This document shows positions 42,968 to 50,735 of a stretch of 64,000 nucleotides of DNA, one piece after another. Source of the DNA: Pseudomonadales bacterium (GTDB taxonomy: Bacteria; Pseudomonadota; Gammaproteobacteria; Pseudomonadales; Azotimanducaceae); NCBI GenBank assembly GCA_028280225.1, contig JANQMF010000204.1:1-64000 (forward strand). The letters run 5' to 3'. Made by a program: the position numbers and the translations under genes. Below the pieces are notes generated by a model. That model did no database searches, was not told the origin of the DNA, and was given only the letters and a program-made list of their open reading frames with translations. Numbering within the stretch: the stretch's first letter is position 1; each line of letters begins with the position of its first letter.

Positions 42968-44161
42968 ATGCAACCCCTGGAAGGTGTCAAAGTACTGGAA
43001 TTTTCGACCATGATTACCGCTTCGTTTGCGGCCATGATGCTGGCGGAACAGGGTGCCCAGGTGATTAAGGTTGAGCCGGTGGAATTAGGGGACCCCATGC
43101 GCTATCTGGGCAGCAGCAAGGGTGGAATATCCGCGCTATTTGCCAACTGTAATCGCGGCAAACAGTCCCTGCGGCTGGATATCAAAAGTGAGGCCGGCCG
43201 GGAGGTTATTCTTAAACTGGCGGAAGAAACGGATGTGGTGCTGTGCAACTTCCGGCCCGGGGTGATGCAGGGTCTGGGGCTTGACGCTGATGCTCTGCGT
43301 GGGGTCAACCCCCGGCTGATCTACGCCGGGGTCTCGGGTTTTGGCCTTAACGGCCCGGATCGTGACAAGCCGGCTTACGACCCGGTCATTCAGGCCCAGG
43401 CGGGGTTTGCTGCGGTACAGGGCCAGGGTAAACAAGATATGGAATTTGTCCGTAATCTAACCTGCGATAAGGTTACCGCTTACACAGCCTGTCAGGCTGT
43501 AACCGCGGCCCTGTATATGCGCGAGAAAACCGGTGAAGGTCAAAAAATTGATCTGTCCATGATGGATGCCGGTCTGTTTTTTCTTTTTCCGGATGGTTTT
43601 ATGCATCGCACCCTGTTGGATGACGACGCGGAACATGCACCCCCCTTAAGCGAGCTGCTGTACGAAATGACCAAGACCAAGGACGGCGGATTAACCCTGT
43701 CCGCGGCAACCGAAGCGCAACAGGTGGGATTGTTGACCGCCCTGGATCAGTTGCCGTTGCTGGCGGATGAGCGCTTCAATACCATGGAAAAGTTGATTGC
43801 GCGTATTGATGAATTTCGGGCCATTCTGGAACAGGAGTTTTTACAGCATGAGACGGAGCCGCTGTTGGCAAAACTGCAGGAAAACGATGTGCCCGCGGCA
43901 AAATGTCTGGACTATGAAGCGGTTTTGGCACATCCTCAGTTTGAGGCCAACAACAGTATTGATAAGGTGGCTCATCCGCTGATGGGCAACATGTTGCGGG
44001 TTAAGTCTCCCGCCCAATTCCATGGCGAACGCCTGCCACCCGCCACGGACAGCCCGGCACATGGTGAACACACCCGGGCGGTGCTTGAGGGTTTGGGTTT
44101 TTCCGCTGAGCGTATCGATGAATTGTTTGAAAGCAAAATTGCACAACAGGCAGAACGATGA
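42968..44161 (+). CDS. CaiB/BaiF family CoA-transferase (family III)
   Basis: A 397-residue family III CoA-transferase. It starts with QPLEGVKVLEFSTMITASFAAMML, continues with GAQVIKVEPVELGDPMR, and the catalytic Asp is likely in KPAYDPVIQAQAG (about residue 137). It would move CoA between carboxylic acids in a catabolic pathway. The ATG at 42968 follows TTGGAGGAGAGGGTG; the frame upstream to 42929 is rejected. The next gene overlaps by 4 bases (ATGATG). Confidence 0.88.
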   Translation: MQPLEGVKVLEFSTMITASFAAMMLAEQGAQVIKVEPVELGDPMRYLGSSKGGISALFANCNRGKQSLRLDIKSEAGREVILKLAEETDVVLCNFRPGVMQGLGLDADALRGVNPRLIYAGVSGFGLNGPDRDKPAYDPVIQAQAGFAAVQGQGKQDMEFVRNLTCDKVTAYTACQAVTAALYMREKTGEGQKIDLSMMDAGLFFLFPDGFMHRTLLDDDAEHAPPLSELLYEMTKTKDGGLTLSAATEAQQVGLLTALDQLPLLADERFNTMEKLIARIDEFRAILEQEFLQHETEPLLAKLQENDVPAAKCLDYEAVLAHPQFEANNSIDKVAHPLMGNMLRVKSPAQFHGERLPPATDSPAHGEHTRAVLEGLGFSAERIDELFESKIAQQAER

Positions 44162-45186
44162 TGCAAGATAGCCTGCCGGTTAGAGGCTCTCCGGGTTCAC
44201 CCTATACCCGAAAAATGTTAGCGGTCCTGCGGTTTCGCCACATTCCGTACCGTTTTCTGCAAAGTGAAGAAGATGCCGGGGGATTACCCCCGCCCAAGGT
44301 CGGTTTGATTCCAATTGTCTATTTTCCCGACGAGCAGGGTGAGCTGTGTGCGGAAGTAGACAGTACCCCCATTATCCGCCGGCTGGAGGATGAATATCCC
44401 GGGCGTAGTGTTCTGCCGGAGAATACGATTGTTGGTTTGTTGAACTATCTGCTGGAAGACTACGGTGACGAATGGCTAACCAAGGCGATGTTCCACTACC
44501 GGTGGTATTATGCTGATGACATAGAAAAAGCGGGTTCAGTGCTACCCCACTATGCCAATGTCAGCGTGCCGGACAAAACCATCGCTGAACTCAAGCAGGC
44601 TTTTTCTCAGCGGCAGATTGACCGCCTGTATGTGGTGGGCTCTAATGACACTACTGCTGAGGTGATCGAAGACAGCTATAAAAGATTTTTGCACGGCCTG
44701 AATGATCATCTGAAAAATCACCCCTTTTTGCTGGGGCAACGCCCGGCTTCCGCCGACTTTGCCTGTATGGGTCAGCTCACCCAATTGGCGCATTTTGATC
44801 CAACACCGTCGTTGTACACCGCGGAATATTTTCCGCGGGTACATGCCTGGGTCAGCAAGTTAGAAGACTTGTCGGGTCTTGCCGTGCAGGACGACGGATT
44901 TTTTACCGCTGATATTCCCGATACCTTAACGGCTTTGTTGCATGAGGTGGGCCGGACCTATGTGCCGGTGATGCTGGCCAATGCCCTGGCCCTGGACCGG
45001 GGTCTGGACAAGGTGGAGACCGAGGTGGATGGCCGGGTTTGGGTGCAACAACCCTTTCCCTATCAGGGCAAGTGCCTGCAATGGCTGCGGATTGAATTTG
45101 CACGCCTGCCCCGGGAAGACCGGGAGATCTTGCTGACTATTCTGGCTGGTACCGGTTGCGAAAGGCTCTTCACGCCCGACCCCTGA
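44158..45186 (+). CDS. Two-domain glutathione S-transferase-like protein
   Basis: A 342-residue protein, longer than a usual GST. The N-terminal part (SPGSPYTRKMLAVLRFRHIPYR, GLIPIVYF, STPIIRRLEDEYP) is a thioredoxin-like GST domain and FLLGQRPASADFACMGQLTQL is the helical domain. About 100 extra C-terminal residues follow. It is coupled to the CoA-transferase gene by an ATGATG overlap, so the two probably act in the same pathway. Either ATG (44158 or 44161) could start it. Confidence 0.8.
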   Translation: MMQDSLPVRGSPGSPYTRKMLAVLRFRHIPYRFLQSEEDAGGLPPPKVGLIPIVYFPDEQGELCAEVDSTPIIRRLEDEYPGRSVLPENTIVGLLNYLLEDYGDEWLTKAMFHYRWYYADDIEKAGSVLPHYANVSVPDKTIAELKQAFSQRQIDRLYVVGSNDTTAEVIEDSYKRFLHGLNDHLKNHPFLLGQRPASADFACMGQLTQLAHFDPTPSLYTAEYFPRVHAWVSKLEDLSGLAVQDDGFFTADIPDTLTALLHEVGRTYVPVMLANALALDRGLDKVETEVDGRVWVQQPFPYQGKCLQWLRIEFARLPREDREILLTILAGTGCERLFTPDP

Positions 45187-45348
45187 ACTTGCCCGACAAA
45201 TGTGGTTGTAAGGCGGTGTTGGGCGGTGTTATCCCTGCGAAGGCTGCCTGGCATAAAATTTGAACGCATACTTAAAAAAGGGTGTGTGGTCACACGGCAG
45301 TTTGCGCAGGCAGGCCAGGTCTGTTGAGCACAGTATGGGTGTTCAAGT

Positions 45349-45378
45349 AAGTTCACGTAAGTCCACATCAGTTCACAC
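45349..45378 (+). repeat. Three 10-bp phased direct repeats upstream of the Anbu-locus operon
   Basis: Three consecutive 10-mers, AAGTTCACGT, AAGTCCACAT and CAGTTCACAC, precede the ATP-grasp gene by about 45-70 bases. The one-helical-turn spacing suggests adjacent binding of a regulator on one DNA face. The rest of 45187-45420 shows no gene. Confidence 0.4.
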
Positions 45379-45420
45379 AAACAGGACGGGCAAAATGTTG
45401 GTTGAGGAAAGCAGGCGGTT

Positions 45421-46893
45421 GTGAAAAAAGAGGACAAAAACCGGAACACCGGCGGATGGCGCTGGTCGGACTATCAGGTCCCGGGCTCCACCTTCGACGA
45501 ACTTATTACCGCCAATGGCCAGCCAAGAAAATATGCGCGCAAGCTGTTCAGCCGCCTGCGTAAATTTGGCATGGATGAGTTGGCCGCCAGACGTAGCGCT
45601 GCTGAACTTTCGATTCTGGAAATGGGTATCTCCTTTACCGTGTACTCCCAGGCTAAGAATATAGACCGTGCCTGGCCCTTTGACATTATTCCCCGGATCA
45701 TTTCCGCGGCTGAGTGGCAGCAGGTGAGCGCGGGTTTAGCCCAACGCATGCGGGCGCTTAACATGTTCATCAACGATACTTATAACAATCAGGCCATATT
45801 TGATGCGGGTGTGGTGCCCCGGCGTCTAATTACTACAAGCAGTGGCTTCCGCAAGGAGTGTATGGGTGTGCGTCCTCGTTTTGGCACATGGGCACACGTC
45901 TGCGGCACCGATTTGGTGCGTGCCGCAGATGGCGAATTCTATGTTCTGGAAGACAATCTGCGCATTCCTTCCGGGGTCTCCTATATGTTGGAAAACCGGC
46001 AGATCACCAAAAGAAATCTCCCGGAGCTGTTTCAGGATTACAGTATTCTGCCGGTGGATGATTACGCGGAGATGCTGTACAAGACCCTGGCTTCTGTTGC
46101 CCACACCCGTATCAGCCGTCCCTGTGTGGTGGTGCTCACTCCGGGTATTTATAACTCAGCCTACTTTGAGCATGCCTTCCTGGCACAAGGTATGGGCGCT
46201 GAACTTGTTGAGGGTAGTGACCTTTTTGTCAGTGATGAAAACGAGGTTTTTATGCGCACCGTTGACGGACCGCGTAAGGTGGATGTGGTCTATCGGCGGG
46301 TGGATGAGGATTTTCTTGATCCGGAAGTCTTCAGAAAAGATTCGGTATTGGGTGTTCCGGGGTTAATGCGGGCGTGGCGGAGCGGACAGGTAGTGATCGC
46401 CAACGCCCCCGGATCCGGTGTGGCGGACAACAAGGCGGTTTACGCCTATGTGCCGGAGATGATCCGCTTCTATTTGGCTGAAGAGCCGCTGATCAAGAAT
46501 GTGGAAACCTATCTGTGTACCGATCCGGCACAGCGGGACTATGTGTTGGAGAATCTGCCTTCCCTGGTGGTCAAACCAACGGATGAATCCGGTGGTTATG
46601 GAATTATGGTAGGCCCCCAGGCCAGTGCCGCCCAGCATGCGCGGTATAAAAAGCTTATTCGCAAATCCCCGCATAAGTACATTGCTCAACCCACGCTATC
46701 CTTGTCCACGGCACCCACCATGGTTGAGGGTGGCATAGGCCCCCGGCATCTGGACTTGCGGCCTTTCGTCTTACAGGGAAAAAGTAATTGGGTTTCGGCG
46801 GGGGGGCTGACCCGGGTGGCGCTGAAGGAGGGTTCGCTGGTGGTGAATTCCTCCCAGGGCGGCGGCAGCAAAGACACCTGGATTGTTGAATAA
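45421..46893 (+). CDS. Circularly permuted ATP-grasp protein (Anbu-associated)
   Basis: A 490-residue protein of the CP_ATPgrasp family (formerly DUF404/DUF407), which is associated with Anbu proteasome-like loci. Recognisable features are FINDTYNNQAIFDAGVVP, GTDLVRAADGEFYVLEDN, VVKPTDESGGYGIMVGP (ATP-grasp glycine-rich loop) and the ending VVNSSQGGGSKDTWIVE. It may form peptide bonds or modify a peptide tag. The GTG at 45421 follows a GAGGAAAGC site. The next gene starts within its stop codon (TAATG). Confidence 0.88.
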   Translation: MKKEDKNRNTGGWRWSDYQVPGSTFDELITANGQPRKYARKLFSRLRKFGMDELAARRSAAELSILEMGISFTVYSQAKNIDRAWPFDIIPRIISAAEWQQVSAGLAQRMRALNMFINDTYNNQAIFDAGVVPRRLITTSSGFRKECMGVRPRFGTWAHVCGTDLVRAADGEFYVLEDNLRIPSGVSYMLENRQITKRNLPELFQDYSILPVDDYAEMLYKTLASVAHTRISRPCVVVLTPGIYNSAYFEHAFLAQGMGAELVEGSDLFVSDENEVFMRTVDGPRKVDVVYRRVDEDFLDPEVFRKDSVLGVPGLMRAWRSGQVVIANAPGSGVADNKAVYAYVPEMIRFYLAEEPLIKNVETYLCTDPAQRDYVLENLPSLVVKPTDESGGYGIMVGPQASAAQHARYKKLIRKSPHKYIAQPTLSLSTAPTMVEGGIGPRHLDLRPFVLQGKSNWVSAGGLTRVALKEGSLVVNSSQGGGSKDTWIVE

Positions 46894-47825
46894 TGTTATC
46901 CCGGGTTGCAGAACGGCTTTATTGGACCGCACGTTATCTTGAGCGGGCGGAGGATACAGCCCGGCTGGTGAATGCCTATACCCACCTTATCCTGGACATT
47001 CCGGTTGGGGTGGTGCCGGGGTGGGAGGTGTTGATTGAAATTGTTGACGCCCAACAGGGATTTTCACAACGTTATAAAAATGTTAGCGAGCAGAATGTGG
47101 TGAAGTATCTGTTGGCGAATACCGATAACCCAAGCTCAATTGCCTTTGCCATTCACAGTGCCCGGGAAAATGTGCGGACCACCCGGGATGTGCTGCCGGC
47201 CCAGGCCTGGGAATTGGTGAACGAGTTGTCGTTATACGTTGAAGTACAGGCGCGCTCTGCGGTGGCCCGCCAATCGCGGTTTGAATTTTTAACCGAAGTG
47301 ATTGCCCGGGTACAGCAGATCAACGGCCTGATTTCTACCACAGTGCTGCGCGACCACACCCTGTGGTTTTTGCACCTGGGCCAACTGGTAGAACGCGCGG
47401 ATATGACCAGCCGTATCGTGGATGTTGGGGAAGCCGTTATTCTGGAGCGCGGCGCGGGCCGCCTGACCCAGATCCCGACCCTGTGGGCGAATTTGTTAAG
47501 GTCGTTGTCGGCAACCAGCGCCTTTCGGCGGAAGGTTGGCCCCACCCTGGAAGGGAATACCATCTTTAACTTTATTGTTTGCGACCAGCAGTTTCCCAGA
47601 TCTCTGTTGTATTGTTTGAATCAGATTGAGGAGGTTGTGGGGATGATGCGGGGCCCCAACGGTCTGCTGCGCGAAATTCGGACCCTGTCGAAAAAACTGA
47701 TGGGTTTTGACGCACAAGCGCATTCCCTGCCGGAGTTGCATCGGTTTATTGACGATGTGCAGGGTGATATTGCCGATCTGAACAATGCCATCAGCGAAAC
47801 CTGGTTTCATCGGGTTGCTGAGTGA
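46893..47825 (+). CDS. Alpha-E domain protein (DUF403)
   Basis: A 310-residue all-helical protein that starts with LSRVAERLYWTARYLERAEDTARLVNAY, the alpha-E signature, and has VLRDHTLWFLHLGQLVERADMTSRIVD. It is the regular partner of the ATP-grasp protein in Anbu loci, of unknown biochemical role. It is translationally coupled on both sides (TAATG upstream, GTGA overlap downstream). Confidence 0.88.
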   Translation: MLSRVAERLYWTARYLERAEDTARLVNAYTHLILDIPVGVVPGWEVLIEIVDAQQGFSQRYKNVSEQNVVKYLLANTDNPSSIAFAIHSARENVRTTRDVLPAQAWELVNELSLYVEVQARSAVARQSRFEFLTEVIARVQQINGLISTTVLRDHTLWFLHLGQLVERADMTSRIVDVGEAVILERGAGRLTQIPTLWANLLRSLSATSAFRRKVGPTLEGNTIFNFIVCDQQFPRSLLYCLNQIEEVVGMMRGPNGLLREIRTLSKKLMGFDAQAHSLPELHRFIDDVQGDIADLNNAISETWFHRVAE

Positions 47826-48862
47826 AGACATTTTACTGCGCCTGTGGGCAACAGCTGTTTTTTGATTCCCATCAGTGTGTTTACTGTCAATCCCGGGTGG
47901 GTTTTGCTGCTGCCGAGCTGGACATGGTGAGCCTTCACCCGGATGTCAAAACGCCGCAGGAGGAAGGCGCGCCGCTTGTGGATCCCGCGGGCCGCAGGTT
48001 CTATCTGTGCGATAACGAGTTGGCTTATGGCAACTGTAACTGGCTGCGGGATGAACATGAGGGCCCGGGGCTGTGTGTTGCATGTTGTCTGAACCGGACC
48101 ATTCCCAACTTGAGCTATCCGGAAAACCACCGTCGCTGGCATCGTCTGGAACAGGCCAAAAAACGCCTGATCTATACGCTGCTGACGCTGAAGCTACCCC
48201 TGATGGGTGATGTTGGCCCAAGTTTATGTTTTGACTTTGTGGAAGATGGCCGCAGTAATGTGGACTTTGCGGATGAAGTTCACAACACCGGGTATCTGGC
48301 CGGGGTGATCACGGTGAACCTGGCGGAAGCGGATGATGTGGCCATGGAATCTCAACGGGTTGCCGTCAACGAACAGTACCGCACCCTGCTGGGACACATG
48401 CGGCACGAGTCGGGGCATTTTTATCTGGACTATATCCGGCCGGGGCAGGAAGCTGCGTTCAGCCGCTGTTTTGGCGATCCGCAGCGGGACTATGGACAAG
48501 CGCTGCAACATTATTATGAGCACGGCCCCCCCGGGGATTGGCAGTCGGGTTATATCAGCGCATACGCCAGTGCCCACCCCATAGAGGATTGGGCGGAAAC
48601 CTGGGGCCACTACCTGCACATTACCGATGTCCTGGAAACGGCGGTGAGTCACGGGGTGCTGCCACCGTCTGTTAACGGGATGTCCATGGCGGAACGTATC
48701 GACATCTGGCGTGGGCTCAGTTTGACTCTGAATGAACTTAACCGCAGCATTGGCCACCGGGATGCCTATCCCTTTGTGCTGAACGATCAGGTTGCCAACA
48801 AGCTGGTATTTGTTGACAAAATGGCTAAGGGTCTTCGAACACCGGCCCCGGCAGAGAAGTAA
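47822..48862 (+). CDS. Zinc-ribbon metallopeptidase (Peptidase_Mx-like)
   Basis: A 346-residue protein with an N-terminal zinc-ribbon (FYCACGQQLFFDSHQCVYC) and a second Cys set (YLCDNE, CNWL, CVACCLNR). It then has a zinc metallopeptidase motif HESGH in MRHESGHFYLDY (about residues 192-196), followed by EDWAETWGHYLH. It resembles zinc-binding putative peptidases often found near Anbu or alpha-E genes. The GTG at 47822 overlaps the alpha-E stop. Its 3' end overlaps the convergent Anbu gene by 38 bases. Confidence 0.82.
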   Translation: MKTFYCACGQQLFFDSHQCVYCQSRVGFAAAELDMVSLHPDVKTPQEEGAPLVDPAGRRFYLCDNELAYGNCNWLRDEHEGPGLCVACCLNRTIPNLSYPENHRRWHRLEQAKKRLIYTLLTLKLPLMGDVGPSLCFDFVEDGRSNVDFADEVHNTGYLAGVITVNLAEADDVAMESQRVAVNEQYRTLLGHMRHESGHFYLDYIRPGQEAAFSRCFGDPQRDYGQALQHYYEHGPPGDWQSGYISAYASAHPIEDWAETWGHYLHITDVLETAVSHGVLPPSVNGMSMAERIDIWRGLSLTLNELNRSIGHRDAYPFVLNDQVANKLVFVDKMAKGLRTPAPAEK

Positions 48863-49562
48863 AAGCGGCCACAACCGCCTCGTTCCAGGCCTCCCGCAGT
48901 TCCATCAGATAAACGCTGTCCTGCTCGTAACGATAATAAACCTGGGTTTTGTTCAAGGCGTCCCGGCGCAAAAATATCAACTCAATCGGTGGCCCCACGG
49001 TAGCATTGCTGCGGATGGTTGAGTCCATGGATACCAGGGCACAGCGCATGGCGGTTTCCCAGGGTGTGCTGTGTTCGATAATACGGTCCAGTATCGGCTT
49101 ACCGTATTTGGTTTCGCCAATTTGCAGAAACGGATGCTGGTTCGAGGCGCGGATATGATTACCTTCCGGATAGACCAGGTACAGCTCGGGATCGTCGTGG
49201 CGAATCTGACCCCCAAGAATAAAGGTGGCTTCAGCATTAAAACCCGCCTCTTCACCGGTGGGGGCATATTTCTGCTGGGTTTGCAGACTCAGTTGGCCAA
49301 CGTAATCGGCAATGTCCGCCAGGTAGTTGAGCTTGTTGATGGTGACCTTGGCGTCTTCCCGCAGGTCTCGGTGAATGGTATCCACAACCGCCTGGGTGGT
49401 GGCTAAATTCCCGGCGCTTAACAGCACAAGGTGCCGCTCACCGGGAATGGAAAACTGGTGAGCCTTGCTGAAGGCGCTGACCTGATCAGCACCGGCATTG
49501 GTACGCGAGTCGGAACAGAAAACCAGGCCGTCATCAATTTTTATCCCCAGGCAATAGGTCAT
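48825..49562 (-). CDS. Anbu proteasome-like peptidase
   Basis: A 245-residue N-terminal-nucleophile hydrolase of the Anbu family (a proteasome beta-subunit relative). The sequence starts MTYCLGIKIDDGLVFCSDSRTNAG, where Thr2 would be the nucleophile after Met removal and SDSRTNAG is a conserved proteasome-like strand. The start is the ATG at 49562, which overlaps the upstream gene's stop as ATGA. It is one of the two core elements of this locus, with the ATP-grasp/alpha-E operon on the opposite strand. Confidence 0.88.
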   Translation of the reverse strand: MTYCLGIKIDDGLVFCSDSRTNAGADQVSAFSKAHQFSIPGERHLVLLSAGNLATTQAVVDTIHRDLREDAKVTINKLNYLADIADYVGQLSLQTQQKYAPTGEEAGFNAEATFILGGQIRHDDPELYLVYPEGNHIRASNQHPFLQIGETKYGKPILDRIIEHSTPWETAMRCALVSMDSTIRSNATVGPPIELIFLRRDALNKTQVYYRYEQDSVYLMELREAWNEAVVAAFTSLPGPVFEDP

Positions 49563-50131
49563 GGGGTTGCAAACTGCCGGTTGCACCTGGGGTCGATGAG
49601 ATTGTCGAACGCCGCCTGAATTTCACCGGCCATTGCCGGGCTGCCGGCTTGATCCCGGATGTGGCCGCGGATGACGCTATATTGTGCCTCGGCGGCAAGT
49701 TGAGGTTGTTCAACGGTTGCCCAGTGAACCAGGCCTGCCCAGAAACGATCGATAATATCCGCCCCAGCCAGCAGTTTGCCGTCCAGGGTTTTGATATGCA
49801 GCTCGCGCAGTTCACCCAGATATAGCCGCAGCGAATAGACATGAATCTCTTCGTCCCGGCGAATCCGTCCGATGATATCAGCGGCAAGCTCAGCCTCCTG
49901 TTCCAAACCTTTAAACAGGCCGGGAGTGCGGAAAATGGCCTGGGTATTGGCAAAACCAATTTCGGCCCGAAACTCAATGATCAGCAGGTTCATCAGCAGG
50001 CTTAGAAACCCTTCATACTCAGGGTCCAGTTCCGGGATAAAACGGCCCGCTTCAGGGCGGGCAAGATTCTGCGGTGGTTCTACGTCGGGTAAGGCATCAG
50101 GCCCAAAACCAGATCTCTGGCCACAAACCAC
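49559..50131 (-). pseudogene. Ferritin-like protein, 3' part of a frameshifted gene
   Basis: The 190-residue frame contains LNLLIIEFRAEIGFANTQ, then an E...DEEIHVYSLRLYLGELR pattern reminiscent of ferritin-like carboxylate ligands. There is no good start: the apparent GTG at 50131 is inside the preceding coding frame and reads unlike protein until ALPDVEPP. The frame before it (50080-50640) runs into a stop in exactly this place. The two parts probably belong to one gene of about 355 residues, broken by a one-base frame change near 50095-50110. It overlaps the Anbu start (ATGA). Confidence 0.6.
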
Positions 50132-50640
50132 ATCACATCATGGCCGCCGATACCCTGGTCCGGCTCACCGCCTTCGTCAATCCCGTGAGCCCACAACAGA
50201 CCTTTGTTCAGGTGTCCCAGGGCCATGCCGGAAATGTCTTCAACAATGATGGCTTGCAAGTCCGGGAATGCCATATCGGCAAGTAAACGGCCCCGGCCCT
50301 CTATTTTTCCGGTGATGGTGAGCCCATTGTAAAAAGGTTTGGTAATCCCCTTGCTGAGCAGAACCTGCTGTTGCGCCACGGTGGGCAGTTGCGGCCCGGT
50401 CAGCAGGGTTGCCGCTGCGTCAAACAGGTCACCACCGCGCTGACGCAAGGCTTGGGTCCAGGCGGACATCGCCTGGGTGCGGATCAGGGCCCGGGGCGGC
50501 AAATAATTACTCTGGGCGTCAAGGCCGCCGTGCAGACGCTGGCCCATGGCCATATGCGGTGCGGCAAAGGGGTGATGGGTGAGCAGTTCTTCGCGGCTGT
50601 AAACCAGCCTTGGCGCTGTTGGTGTGGTCAGCTCTGACAT
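50080..50640 (-). pseudogene. 5' part of the frameshifted ferritin-like gene
   Basis: The 186-residue frame starts MSELTTPTAPRLVYSREELLTHHPF with a good start codon at 50640 and contains NGLTITGKIEGRGRLLADMAF and GHDVMWFVARDLVLG. It then ends with LMPYPT, which does not look like a natural C-terminus. The continuing frame (49559-50131) picks up within this stretch. It is the first gene of the Anbu minus-strand group, 95 bases after the amidotransferase gene stop. A sequencing error cannot be excluded. Confidence 0.6.
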
Positions 50641-50735
50641 GGGTGATCCTGGATCTGATTGCGTATCCCCACGGTCTGTTTGGTCAATTTACCCGGTACA
50701 AATTCATGGGAGACGCAAGCTTACTGCATTTTACG

